64,000 nucleotides of DNA from Rhizobium sp. P32RR-XVIII (GCF_012641395.1 NZ_JABAIH010000001.1:1-64000); one strand, 5' to 3'; positions 17,702 to 26,646 are shown, counted from the first letter of the stretch. Numbers and translations: made by a program. The notes: generated by a model from the sequence alone, not told the origin.

Positions 17702-20167
17702 ATGACGAAGGAACTCCCCAAGACCGCGAAAGCCGTGGTGATCGGCGGCGGCATCATTGGCTGCTCCACGGCCTATCACCTTGGCAAGGTCGGCTGGACG
17801 GACACGGTGCTGCTTGAGCGCAAGAAGCTCACCTCCGGCACGACATTCCATGCCGCGGGCCTCGTCGGTCAGTTGCGCACCAGCGCCAACATAACCCAGC
17901 TGCTCGGCTACTCCGTCGATCTCTACAAGAAGCTGGAAGCCGAGACCGGTCTCGGCACCGGCTGGAAGATGAACGGCGGCCTGCGTCTTGCCTGCAACGC
18001 GGAGCGCTGGACGGAGGTGAAACGACAGGCGACGACCGCCCAATCCTTCGGTCTCGACATGCGGCTGCTCACCCCGCAGGAAGCCTTCGAACTCTGGCCG
18101 CTGATGACGATCGATGATCTGGTCGGCGCCGCCTATCTGCCGACCGACGGCCAGGCCAATCCTTCCGACATCACGCAGGCGCTCGCCAAGGGCGCCCGCA
18201 TGTCCGGCGTATCGATCTTCGAGGACACCGAAGTCCTCGATCTCGAAATCGACAAAGGCAGGATCCGCGCGGTGATCACCGAGCATGGCCGCATCGAATG
18301 CGAGCGCGTCGTCGTCTGCGCCGGGCAGTGGACGCGGACCTTTGCTGCCCGTTTCGGCGTCAACGTGCCGCTTGTTTCCGTCGAGCATCAGTACATCATC
18401 ACCGAGTCCTTCGGCGTGCCGTCTAATCTGCCGACGCTGCGCGACCCCGACCGCCTCACCTACTACAAGGAGGAAGTCGGCGGCCTTGTCATGGGCGGCT
18501 ATGAGCCGAACCCGATCCCGTGGGCGGTGAACGGCATTCCTGATGGGTTCCACTACACGCTGCTCGACAGCAATTTCGATCATTTCGAACAGATCATGGA
18601 GCAGGCGCTGGAACGCGTTCCGGACCTGCAGAACGCCGGCGTCAAGCAGTTGCTGAACGGCCCTGAGAGCTTCACGCCGGACGGCAACTTCATCCTCGGG
18701 GAAGCGCCGGAACTGAAGAACTTCTTCGTCGGCGCCGGTTTCAACGCTTTCGGTATCGCCTCCGGCGGTGGCGCCGGAATGGCGCTTGCCGACTGGGTCG
18801 TCAAGGGCGAGCCTCCCTACGATCTCTGGCCGGTCGATATCCGCCGCTTCGGCCGCCCGCATTTCGACACCGACTGGGTGCGTACCCGCACGCTCGAGGC
18901 CTATGGCAAGCATTACACGATGGCGTGGCCCTTCGAGGAGCATTCGAGCGGCCGCCCGTGCCGCAAGTCGCCGCTCTACGAGCGGCTGAAGGCGCAGGGC
19001 GCCTGCTTTGGCGAGAAGCTCGGCTGGGAACGGCCGAACTGGTTCGCCGACCTCTTCGCCAACGAAGAACCGAAGGATATCTATACCTATGGCCGTCAGA
19101 ACTGGTTCGATGCCGTCGGCCGCGAGCACAAGGCGGTGCGCGAGGCGGCTGTGATCTTCGATCAGACGTCGTTTGCGAAGTTCGTGCTGAAGGGCAAGGA
19201 TGCGGAGGCGGCGCTTTCCTGGATTGCTTTCAACGACGTGGCAAGGCCCGCAGGAACTCTCACCTACACGCAGATGCTGAACGACAGGGGCGGCATCGAA
19301 TGCGACCTGACGGTCGCCCGTATCGCCGAGAACGAATATTACATCGTCACAGGTACCGGCTTTGCGACCCACGACTTCGATTGGATTGCCCGCAATATTC
19401 CCGAGGGAATGCACGCCGAACTGGTCGATGTCACATCGGCCTATTCCGTACTTTCGCTGATGGGACCGAATTCCCGCGCCGTTCTGGAAAAGGTGACCTC
19501 GGCCGATGTGTCGAATGCGGCTTTCCCCTTCGGTCGCGTCCGAACGATCGGCATTGCCGGCTGCCCGGTGCGGGCACTGCGCATAACCTATGTCGGCGAA
19601 CTCGGCTATGAGCTGCATGTTCCGGTCGAATATGCGACGACAGTCTACGATGCGCTAATGGCGGCGGGTGGCGGGCTCGGCCTCGTCAATGCCGGGTATC
19701 GCGCCATCGAAAGCTGCCGACTGGAGAAGGGCTATCGTGCCTGGGGTTCGGATATCGGCCCCGACCATACGCCGATCGAGGCGGGGCTCGCCTGGGCCGT
19801 CAAGACGAAAAAGAACGTTGCCTTTCGTGGCCGCGAGGCGATCGAGCGCCAGCTTTCCGGCGGCGTGAAGAAGATGCTCGCCTGTCTCGTGCCGGACGAT
19901 CCGCAGATCGTCCTGCTCGGGCGCGAAACCATCTATCGCAATGGCAAACGTGTCGGCTGGCTCTCCAGCGGCGGCTTCGGCTATACCGTCGGCAAGCCGA
20001 TCGGCTACGGCTATATCCGCAATCCCGATGGCGTGACGGAGGATTTCGTGCTGGCAGGAAGCTATGAGCTGGATGTCGCCAGGGAGCGGGTGCTGTGCAA
20101 GGTCACGCTAAGGCCGCTCTACGATCCGGAAATGGTACGGGTAAAGGCTGAAGCAGAGCAATCTTAG
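17702..20167 (+). CDS. FAD-dependent oxidoreductase with GcvT domain (dimethylglycine/sarcosine dehydrogenase-like)
   Basis: 821 aa. The N-terminal half is a D-amino-acid-oxidase-type FAD domain (AVVIGGGIIGCSTAYHL dinucleotide motif; the following SGTTFHAAGL is typical for covalent or tight FAD binding). The C-terminal half, from about residue 430, is a GcvT/aminomethyltransferase folate domain (GELGYELHVP, then ESCRLEKGYRAWGSDI). The fusion is the layout of dimethylglycine and sarcosine dehydrogenases, which demethylate an N-methyl amine and pass the one-carbon unit to tetrahydrofolate. The ATG at 17702 lies one base after the kinase stop. Last gene of the operon; the true substrate may differ from dimethylglycine. 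Confidence 0.87.
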   Translation: MTKELPKTAKAVVIGGGIIGCSTAYHLGKVGWTDTVLLERKKLTSGTTFHAAGLVGQLRTSANITQLLGYSVDLYKKLEAETGLGTGWKMNGGLRLACNAERWTEVKRQATTAQSFGLDMRLLTPQEAFELWPLMTIDDLVGAAYLPTDGQANPSDITQALAKGARMSGVSIFEDTEVLDLEIDKGRIRAVITEHGRIECERVVVCAGQWTRTFAARFGVNVPLVSVEHQYIITESFGVPSNLPTLRDPDRLTYYKEEVGGLVMGGYEPNPIPWAVNGIPDGFHYTLLDSNFDHFEQIMEQALERVPDLQNAGVKQLLNGPESFTPDGNFILGEAPELKNFFVGAGFNAFGIASGGGAGMALADWVVKGEPPYDLWPVDIRRFGRPHFDTDWVRTRTLEAYGKHYTMAWPFEEHSSGRPCRKSPLYERLKAQGACFGEKLGWERPNWFADLFANEEPKDIYTYGRQNWFDAVGREHKAVREAAVIFDQTSFAKFVLKGKDAEAALSWIAFNDVARPAGTLTYTQMLNDRGGIECDLTVARIAENEYYIVTGTGFATHDFDWIARNIPEGMHAELVDVTSAYSVLSLMGPNSRAVLEKVTSADVSNAAFPFGRVRTIGIAGCPVRALRITYVGELGYELHVPVEYATTVYDALMAAGGGLGLVNAGYRAIESCRLEKGYRAWGSDIGPDHTPIEAGLAWAVKTKKNVAFRGREAIERQLSGGVKKMLACLVPDDPQIVLLGRETIYRNGKRVGWLSSGGFGYTVGKPIGYGYIRNPDGVTEDFVLAGSYELDVARERVLCKVTLRPLYDPEMVRVKAEAEQS

Positions 20168-20203
20168 AGAGGAATGGCGGTGCCTGCGGCGCCTCCAGTA
20201 CCG

Positions 20204-20332
20204 TCATTCCTGTGCTTGTCACAGGAATCCAGCCACCACGCGTCTGCGCGGTGAATGACTGAATACGAAAGAAGAGTCTCTCGCGCCCAAGGACTTGGGC
20301 GCACAGGATTCCTGTGACAAGCACAGGAATGA
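20204..20332. repeat. Palindromic intergenic element with 27-bp inverted repeats
   Basis: Positions 20204-20230 and 20306-20332 are perfect 27-bp inverted copies. Each copy is itself a hairpin (ATTCCTGTG, five bases, CACAGGAAT). Between them, GCGCCCAA (20283-20290) pairs with TTGGGCGC (20295-20302). The element fills the 209-bp gap between two convergent genes, so it could serve as a bidirectional terminator. It has the look of a REP or small MITE-like repeat common in rhizobial intergenic DNA; no target duplication is obvious and no coding capacity exists. Confidence 0.75.
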
Positions 20333-20376
20333 GGGAAGGCGGCTGTCGCCGCATGCTGCCACTGAAAGCCCAGGCT

Positions 20377-21831
20377 TCAAATCAGCGGCAGCTTGTTGTC
20401 CTGGATCAGGATTTCCAGCTTGTTGGCGACGTCTTCCGTCCAGGCCACATTCTTCGTGAGTGCCGCAGGGAAAAGTCCGGGCAAACCGAAAAGCGCCGCC
20501 GAAACGGCCGGGCCATTCCGCGGCACGTCGGCAAGGATAGCTGCAATCTCGGCCGATCGGGGATCACGCAAGTCATAGCGTTGGCCGTTCCGATCGACAC
20601 CCAGCGCGTAGCGCATCCACGCGGCAACTGCGATTGCGTAGGTCTCCGCCTTGCTGCCATGGGCAAGCGCTTCCGTTGCCGGTTCGAGCAGGCGCTGTGG
20701 CAGCTTCTGCGTGCCGTCCATGGCGATCTGATAGGTGCGGTGGGCGATCGCCTTGTTTGCAAAGCGTGCTATGAGTTCATCTGCGTAGTGGTCCAGATCA
20801 ATACCGGGAACAGGATCGAGCGTTGCCGCCGCCGAATTCATCTGCCGCCGCGCAAGCGCGGCCAGACCGGCGTCGTCCATGACGTCGCGAACGTATTCAT
20901 AACCGCCTATGTATCCGAGGTAGGCGAGCAAGGAATGCGCTCCGTTCAGCATTCGGAGCTTCATCTTTTCATAGGCCGAAACCTCTTCCACCATCAGCAC
21001 ACCGGCCTTCTCCCAAGCGGGGCGGCCATTGGCGAAATGGTCCTCGATCACCCATTGGGTGAAGGGCTCGGTCTCGATCGCTGCCAGATCCACCCGCCCG
21101 GTCAGGCGTTCGGCATCGGCATAGGTGGCGTCGGTACTCGCCGGCGTGATGCGATCGACCATGGTCGACGGAAAAGGCACGTTCTCCTCTATCCAATCGT
21201 GCAGATCGGGATCGATGCGGCTTGCGAATTCGAGAACGAGACGCTTCAGGACCGCGCCGTTGCTCGGCAGATTGTCGCAGCTGAGCGGCGTAAAGGGCGC
21301 AATGCCTTTTTCCCGCCGCCGGGCCAGCCCCTCGACAAGGTAGCCGACGACGCCGCGCGGCGCATGCCGGTTTGCAAGATCGGCCGCGATGTCGGCATGG
21401 TTGAGATCGAGGCCGCCGCTGTGCGGATCAAAACCATAGGCCTTTTCCGTCACCGTCAGACTGACAATGCGGATCGCAGGGTCTTCGAGGCGTTGCAGCA
21501 GCCCCGCCGGATCACGCGTCGCGACATGCGCCTTCAGGATCGGGCCGACCACCTGCGCCGTCGTTCCCGACGTATCGCGGATCAGCATCGTATAGAGGCC
21601 GTTCTGCTCGTTCAGATGATCCGCGACATCGGCGGTGCGAAGGCTTGCGACCTCGATACCCCAATCGCCATGGCCTGCTGCGAGCGCCGCATCGGTAAAG
21701 GGTGCGAAATGCGCACGAAAGAATGCGCCAGGCCCGAGATGCAGAATGCCGGCCTTCAGCTGGCTTCGATCATAGGCCGGAAGCCTTGCCGTCGGCGCGA
21801 GACCAGTCAGGTTTTGCAGTCGCTCGGTCAC
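20377..21831 (-). CDS. uxuB: Mannitol dehydrogenase family protein, probable fructuronate reductase
   Basis: 484 aa polyol-specific long-chain dehydrogenase. The family signature with catalytic Lys and the Asn/His relay reads KMKLRMLNGAHSLLAYLG; the N-terminal domain is the nucleotide-binding one. Its start overlaps the uxaC stop by 4 bases. In the hexuronate pathway UxaC turns glucuronate into fructuronate, which UxuB reduces to mannonate, so the pairing favours fructuronate reductase over mannitol dehydrogenase. No uxuA (mannonate dehydratase) is visible in this window. Confidence 0.84.
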   Translation of the reverse strand: MTERLQNLTGLAPTARLPAYDRSQLKAGILHLGPGAFFRAHFAPFTDAALAAGHGDWGIEVASLRTADVADHLNEQNGLYTMLIRDTSGTTAQVVGPILKAHVATRDPAGLLQRLEDPAIRIVSLTVTEKAYGFDPHSGGLDLNHADIAADLANRHAPRGVVGYLVEGLARRREKGIAPFTPLSCDNLPSNGAVLKRLVLEFASRIDPDLHDWIEENVPFPSTMVDRITPASTDATYADAERLTGRVDLAAIETEPFTQWVIEDHFANGRPAWEKAGVLMVEEVSAYEKMKLRMLNGAHSLLAYLGYIGGYEYVRDVMDDAGLAALARRQMNSAAATLDPVPGIDLDHYADELIARFANKAIAHRTYQIAMDGTQKLPQRLLEPATEALAHGSKAETYAIAVAAWMRYALGVDRNGQRYDLRDPRSAEIAAILADVPRNGPAVSAALFGLPGLFPAALTKNVAWTEDVANKLEILIQDNKLPLI

Positions 21832-23243
21832 AGCTTGTACGCCTTCTTCGCATTGTCATAGGAAAGGTCCCGGGCGACGATTTGGGCGTCCGCCTTTGAA
21901 ATCCGGTGCTCGGCTGCAAGCTGCGCCAGGAAGCGGCAGACCTCGCGGCGCCAGACATCGTGGCGGGCGGGAATCGAGAGCAGCGCGCGCGTATCGTCGT
22001 TGAAGCCCGCGAGATTGACGAAGCCCGCGGTCTCGACCACCTGGTCGAGATAGCGGCGGATGCCGTTCGGGCTGTCATGGAACCACCAGGGTGGGCCGAT
22101 CATCAGGCATTCCCAATGCCCAGCCATTGGTGCCAGTTCGCGGGCATAAGTGGTCTCGTCGAGGGTGAAAAGCAGGATTCTGAGACCGGGCGCGTGGCCA
22201 TATTTCGAAAGCAGCGCGTTCAGCCCTCCGACCCAATCCGTGCGGGTGGGAATGTCCGCGCCCATGTTCGGGCCGCGTGTCTGGAAAAGCGTCCTGTCGG
22301 TGTTGCGGCGAGAGCCGGCGTGGATCTGCATCACCATGCCGTCTTCGGCCGAAAGCCCGGCCATCTCCGTCATCATCAGGCCGCGGAAGAGTTCTGCCTC
22401 GGTTGCTGTAAGCGGTCCCTTCAGAGCCTTGTCGAGCAGCGCCTGCTTGTCGGCAAGCGGAAGATCGGCTGTAAACGCCGTCGGCACGCCGTGGTCCGTC
22501 GCCGTCGCACCGAACTGGCGAAAGTAGGCGCGGCGCTTGCGGTGCGCGTCGATCATGCCGTCCCACCGTGTGACATCGGCGCCGGTGATTTCGCCGAACT
22601 TGATCAGGTTGTCGCGGAAGCCGACGGCGTCAGGATCGGTGACGCTATCGGGCCGGTAGGTCGTGCGTACCTTGCCGATCCAGCCGTCCTTCTGCATCTT
22701 CTGGTGATGAACGAGTGGGTCGAGCGCACCTTCCGTGGTCGCGATCGTTTCGATACCGAAACGGCTGTGCAGCGCACGCGGGCGGAATTCGGGTTTGGCC
22801 AGCTGCTCGTTGATGTAGTCGTAGAGCCTGTCGGCATTATCCGGCGTCAGCGGTTCCGTGCAGCCGAGCACGGCGGACATTGCATGATCGACCCACAGGC
22901 TCGACGGCGTACCCCGGAAAAGGTGATACTGCGCAGCGAAAGCGCGCCAGATCGCGCGGCCCTGCGCGACCGGCTTGCCATCGAGCCGCGGCACGCCGAG
23001 ATCGTCGAGCTTGGAGCCCGTGCTGTGCAGCATGCGGAAGAGATAGTGATCTGGAATGACAAGCAGCGAAGCCGCGTCTTCGAATGGCTTATCGTCGGCG
23101 AACCAGGCCGGTTCAGTGTGTCCATGCGGGCTGACAATCGGAAGATTGCGGACCGTCTCGTAGAGGTCGCGCGCGATGGTTCGTGTTGCCGGATCGGCCG
23201 GAAAGAGCCGGTCCGGATGAAGAAAGCCGTTCCCTACATCCAT
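21828..23243 (-). CDS. uxaC: Glucuronate isomerase
   Basis: 471 aa, full length for UxaC. Metal-ligand stretch SPHGHTEPAWF lies near residue 40, and FTLDETTYARELAPMAGHWE and AGFNDDTRALLSIPARHDVW are conserved C-terminal segments. ATG at 23243 with GGGAGGATATCTG upstream. The enzyme interconverts D-glucuronate/fructuronate (and galacturonate/tagaturonate) in the cytoplasm. It is first in a two-gene operon with uxuB; a TetR-type dyad 63 bases upstream links it to the regulator at 10548-11225. Confidence 0.93.
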   Translation of the reverse strand: MDVGNGFLHPDRLFPADPATRTIARDLYETVRNLPIVSPHGHTEPAWFADDKPFEDAASLLVIPDHYLFRMLHSTGSKLDDLGVPRLDGKPVAQGRAIWRAFAAQYHLFRGTPSSLWVDHAMSAVLGCTEPLTPDNADRLYDYINEQLAKPEFRPRALHSRFGIETIATTEGALDPLVHHQKMQKDGWIGKVRTTYRPDSVTDPDAVGFRDNLIKFGEITGADVTRWDGMIDAHRKRRAYFRQFGATATDHGVPTAFTADLPLADKQALLDKALKGPLTATEAELFRGLMMTEMAGLSAEDGMVMQIHAGSRRNTDRTLFQTRGPNMGADIPTRTDWVGGLNALLSKYGHAPGLRILLFTLDETTYARELAPMAGHWECLMIGPPWWFHDSPNGIRRYLDQVVETAGFVNLAGFNDDTRALLSIPARHDVWRREVCRFLAQLAAEHRISKADAQIVARDLSYDNAKKAYKL

Positions 23244-23305
23244 CAGATATCCTCCCTGATAGAGTAGGGCCTACCTCACCAACGAGGGGACGACAAGCCC
23301 TATTA

Positions 23306-23321
23306 GTAACTAAACGGTTCA
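23306..23321. promoter_or_regulatory. TetR-type operator, site 3
   Basis: GTAACT-AAAC-GGTTCA: the first ten bases are identical to site 1 at 10478, while the right arm is degenerate. It lies 63 bases upstream of the uxaC start, the same distance as site 1 from its operon. This repetition about 12 kb away is the main evidence for a shared regulon. Confidence 0.5.
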
Positions 23322-23412
23322 CTTTCGGAATCGTTTTTCGCGAGCCTCGAAAGAATTGACCTGAAGGCCTGTTTCGGCTTTGAAAGGCCAGCTATTGCCG
23401 GGAGAGAAATCG

Positions 23413-23622
23413 ATGGCCGAAGAGACAAGCCGCATCACCAAGCTCGAGGAGACGGTTGCGCATCAGGCAAAGACGATCGACGAGCTTTCGGATCAACTTG
23501 CGGAACAATGGAAGGTTGTCGAGCAGACGCGCGCGAAACTCGACCGCCTGACGGAGCGTTTTCTTTCACTGGAGGAGCAATCGCTGGAAGCGCCGACGAT
23601 AACAAAGCCGCCGCATTATTGA
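23413..23622 (+). CDS. slyX: SlyX family protein
   Basis: 69 aa. The start at 23413 follows CCGGGAGAGAAATCG; an earlier in-frame ATG lacks such a site. The sequence is nearly all coiled coil (ITKLEETVAHQAKTIDEL, then QLAEQWKVVEQT) and ends with the family's conserved KPPHY. Function is unknown in bacteria, although the family is widespread; likely a small cytoplasmic oligomer. Monocistronic, with a strong terminator behind it. Confidence 0.9.
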   Translation: MAEETSRITKLEETVAHQAKTIDELSDQLAEQWKVVEQTRAKLDRLTERFLSLEEQSLEAPTITKPPHY

Positions 23623-23633
23623 GGCGGAAATGA

Positions 23634-23657
23634 AAAGGGCGCCCAGAGGCGCCCTTT
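23634..23657. terminator. Bidirectional terminator slyX / gabD
   Basis: AAAGGGCGCC (23634-23643), loop CAGA, GGCGCCCTTT (23648-23657): a perfect 10-bp stem with A and T ends between the convergent slyX and gabD genes. Confidence 0.8.
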
Positions 23658-23662
23658 CGCTT

Positions 23663-25144
23663 TCAGAGATTGCCGATGCAGAGATACTTCATTTCGAGGT
23701 AGTCGTCTGCGCCATGGCGCGAGCCCTCACGGCCAAGGCCGGATTGCTTGATGCCGCCGAACGGTGCCGTCTCGGTGGACATCAGCCCGGTATTGATGCC
23801 GACCATGCCGTATTCCAGCGCCTCGGCAACCTTCCAGACCTTCTTCAGATCGCCCGCGAAGAAATAAGCAGCAAGGCCGAATTCCGTGTCGTTCGCCTGC
23901 TGGATCACCTCTTCGACGGTGTCGAAGCGGAAAAGCGGCGCAACCGGACCGAAGGTTTCCTCCCTGGCGACCTTCATGCCCTTGGCGACACCGGTCAGAA
24001 CTGTCGGCGTGAAGAAGGTGCCCGCACCTTCGATGCGCTTGCCGCCGGTCAGCACCTTGGCGCCCTTGGAAAGCGCGTCGCTGACGTGATCCTCGACCTT
24101 GGCAAGGCCTTGCTCGTCGATCAACGGGCCGATCGCAACGCCGGTCGTGAAGCCGTCGCCGACCGACATGGCTTCGACCTTCGCGGACAGCTTGGCCGCG
24201 AAGACGTCGTAGATGCCCGACTGGACATAGAGGCGGTTGGCGCAGACGCAGGTCTGACCCGCGTTGCGGTATTTCGAGGCGATCGCACCTTCGACAGCGG
24301 CATCGAGGTCGGCATCGTCGAAGACGATGAACGGCGCGTTGCCGCCAAGCTCGAGGCTCACCTTCTTGATCTGGTCGGCGCACTGGCGCATCAGGATGCG
24401 GCCGACTTCCGTCGAACCGGTGAAGCTGATCTTGCGGACCTTATCGTTGCCGCAGAGTTCCTTGCCGATCGCCGGGCCGTCTTCGCCGACGATGACATTG
24501 AAGACGCCGGCCGGAACGCCGGCCTGCTCGGCAAGAACCGCGAGCGCAATCGCCGAAAGCGGCGTCTGCTCGGCGGGCTTGGAGACGACGGTGCAGCCGA
24601 CGGCGAGCGCAGGAGCGATCTTTCGGGTGATCATCGCGGCGGGGAAGTTCCAGGGCGTGATCGCACCGACGACGCCGACGGGCTGCTTGATGACAATCAT
24701 GCGCTTGTCGTTCGACGGCGCCGGAATCGTTTCGCCATAGATGCGCTTGGCTTCCTCGGCATACCATTCGATGTAGGCAGCGGCGTAGAGGATTTCGCCG
24801 CGGGCTTCCGGAAATGGCTTGCCCATCTCGGCCGTCAGGATCGCGGCCAGCTCGTCGGCATTGGCAACCATAAGATCGAACCACTTGCGCAGGATTGCGC
24901 TGCGTTCCTTTGCCGGGCGTGCTGCCCAGGCGGGCTGGGCGGCGTAAGCGGCGTCGATCGCCGCTCTCGTTTCGGCTGCGCCCATATCCGGTAGCGAAGC
25001 GAGGACTTCGCCGGTCGCCGGGTTCAGAACATCGAAGGTTTTCGTGGCTCCGCCTTTCGTCCACTCGCCATTGATGTAGCCGGTGTCGCGCAGGAATGGC
25101 GAGGAAAACGGAACGTGCTTGGTCAGTGCAGTCGTGAATGCCAT
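23663..25144 (-). CDS. gabD: Succinate-semialdehyde dehydrogenase (NAD(P)+)
   Basis: 493 aa aldehyde dehydrogenase. Catalytic Cys in NAGQTCVCANRLYV and general-base Glu in LELGGNAPFIVF; cofactor motif FTGSTEVGR. The C-terminus EGSRHGADDYLEMKYLCIG is typical of GabD. ATG at 25144 with GGAGTAAATGAC upstream, 21 bases after gabT. It oxidises succinate semialdehyde to succinate, the second step of GABA catabolism, in the cytoplasm. Confidence 0.94.
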   Translation of the reverse strand: MAFTTALTKHVPFSSPFLRDTGYINGEWTKGGATKTFDVLNPATGEVLASLPDMGAAETRAAIDAAYAAQPAWAARPAKERSAILRKWFDLMVANADELAAILTAEMGKPFPEARGEILYAAAYIEWYAEEAKRIYGETIPAPSNDKRMIVIKQPVGVVGAITPWNFPAAMITRKIAPALAVGCTVVSKPAEQTPLSAIALAVLAEQAGVPAGVFNVIVGEDGPAIGKELCGNDKVRKISFTGSTEVGRILMRQCADQIKKVSLELGGNAPFIVFDDADLDAAVEGAIASKYRNAGQTCVCANRLYVQSGIYDVFAAKLSAKVEAMSVGDGFTTGVAIGPLIDEQGLAKVEDHVSDALSKGAKVLTGGKRIEGAGTFFTPTVLTGVAKGMKVAREETFGPVAPLFRFDTVEEVIQQANDTEFGLAAYFFAGDLKKVWKVAEALEYGMVGINTGLMSTETAPFGGIKQSGLGREGSRHGADDYLEMKYLCIGNL

Positions 25145-25165
25145 GTCATTTACTCCGAAGGGCGG

Positions 25166-26446
25166 TTACTTGCCCGCACTTGCTTCAAGAATGGAGGCTT
25201 CGAGGATATCGAGCGCTTCGCCGAAGATATCGTCCTGAATGGTGATCGGGGCAAGGAAGCGGATGACGTTTCCGTGCACGCCGCAGGTCAAAAGAATGAG
25301 ACCTTTCTCCAGCGCGATCAGGCGAACCTTGTTGGCAAACTCGGCGCTCGGCAGCTTGGTGGTCTTGTCATTGAACTCGACAGCGTTCATGAAACCCGGA
25401 CCGCGGATGTCGGTGATCTCGGGCGCCTTGTCGCGCAGCGATTCCAGCCGCTGCTTCAGTCGGCCGCCGAGCTGATTGGCGCGATTGCAGAGATCCTCGT
25501 CCTTGATCACATCGAGGACGGCATGGGCAGCGGCGATGCCGAGCGGGTTGCCGCCATAGGTGCCACCGAGGCCGCCCGGTCCCGGGGCATCCATGATTTC
25601 CGCCCGGCCGGTGACCGCAGCCAGCGGGAAACCGCCGGCGAGGCTCTTCGCCATGGTGATCAGGTCGGGTGCGACCTCATGATGATCCATCGCAAACATC
25701 TTGCCGGTGCGAGCAAAGCCCGTCTGCACCTCGTCAGCAATTAAGAGCATGCCGTGCCGGTCGCAAAGCTCGCGAAGCGCTTTCATGAAGGCCGTCGGAG
25801 CGGGGTAGAAGCCGCCTTCGCCCTGGACCGGCTCGATGATGATTGCGGCAACGCGCTGCGGATCGACGTCCGCTGCAAACAGCTTGTTCAGCGCCGCGAG
25901 CGATTGTTCGGCGGTAACGCCATGCAGTTCGACCGGGAAGGGCACATGGAAGACGTCGCCGGGCATTGCGCCGAAGCCGACCTTATAGGGCACAACCTTG
26001 CCTGTCAGTGCCATGCCCATGAATGTGCGGCCGTGGAAGCCGCCGCCAAAGGCGATGACGGCCGAGCGGCCGGTCGCAGCGCGCGCGATCTTCACGGCGT
26101 TTTCGACGGCCTCGGCTCCCGTCGTCACGAAGATCGTCTTCTTTGCGAAGTCGCCGGGCGCCAGCTGGTTGAGGCGTTCTGCGAGATGCACATAGCTTTC
26201 GTAGGGCACGACCTGATGGCAGGTGTGGGTGAAGCGATCCAGCTGCTCCTTGACCGCTGCGATCACGCGTGGATGGCGGTGACCCGTGTTGAGCACCGCG
26301 ATGCCAGCGGCGAAATCGATATAGCGCCGCCCCTCCTTGTCCCAGATCTCGGCATTTTCCGCGCGGTCAGCGTAAATCTGCGTGGTCATGCCGACGCCGC
26401 GCGAAATCGCAGCGTTCTTCCGCTCTGTAAGGGTGATCGCGTTCAT
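25166..26446 (-). CDS. gabT: 4-aminobutyrate transaminase
   Basis: 426 aa class III PLP aminotransferase. The PLP Lys is in LITMAKSLAGGFPLAA; TTGAEAVENAVKIAR and IIEPVQGEGGFY are cofactor and substrate regions. ATG at 26446 with GGAGCGCAACG. It moves the amino group of GABA to 2-oxoglutarate, giving succinate semialdehyde for GabD. First gene of gabT-gabD, divergent from a cupin-containing regulator across a promoter region rich in inverted repeats. Confidence 0.95.
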   Translation of the reverse strand: MNAITLTERKNAAISRGVGMTTQIYADRAENAEIWDKEGRRYIDFAAGIAVLNTGHRHPRVIAAVKEQLDRFTHTCHQVVPYESYVHLAERLNQLAPGDFAKKTIFVTTGAEAVENAVKIARAATGRSAVIAFGGGFHGRTFMGMALTGKVVPYKVGFGAMPGDVFHVPFPVELHGVTAEQSLAALNKLFAADVDPQRVAAIIIEPVQGEGGFYPAPTAFMKALRELCDRHGMLLIADEVQTGFARTGKMFAMDHHEVAPDLITMAKSLAGGFPLAAVTGRAEIMDAPGPGGLGGTYGGNPLGIAAAHAVLDVIKDEDLCNRANQLGGRLKQRLESLRDKAPEITDIRGPGFMNAVEFNDKTTKLPSAEFANKVRLIALEKGLILLTCGVHGNVIRFLAPITIQDDIFGEALDILEASILEASAGK

Positions 26447-26553
26447 CGTTGCGCTCCTGCGCTCAAAGAGGTGAAATTACCTTGCATAAGTTCTGCAAGA
26501 TATATACAAAATTCCTACATTTTTCCTGCAAGAAATCAAGCGGCGTTTACTGC

Positions 26554-26617
26554 TTCAAACATCAAGGTTTTTGATGGATGCTCGCATCGAAAGATTCTGA
26601 TAGCGAGCATGTTTGAA
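26554..26617. promoter_or_regulatory. Inverted repeats in gabT-regulator promoter region
   Basis: Two overlapping dyads lie in the 200-bp divergent gap: TTCAAACAT (26554-26562) with ATGTTTGAA (26609-26617), and ATGCTCGC (26578-26585) with GCGAGCAT (26603-26610). They sit 30-90 bases upstream of the regulator start. Because that protein has two DNA-binding domains, two nested dyads make good candidate binding sites; this is inference. Confidence 0.45.
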
Positions 26618-26646
26618 ACCATAGGCAATCAGGGGTTTGATGCTTG

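Noticed and set aside
17423..19618. A 731-codon open frame on the minus strand
   Set aside because: It lies antisense to the flavoprotein gene with clear FAD and GcvT motifs. Its composition (Arg, Gly, Ala and His rich, no motif) is that of a GC-rich shadow frame.
20377..21831. Mannitol 2-dehydrogenase
   Set aside because: The family motif alone allows it, but the 4-base overlap with uxaC favours fructuronate reductase; kept as an alternative only.
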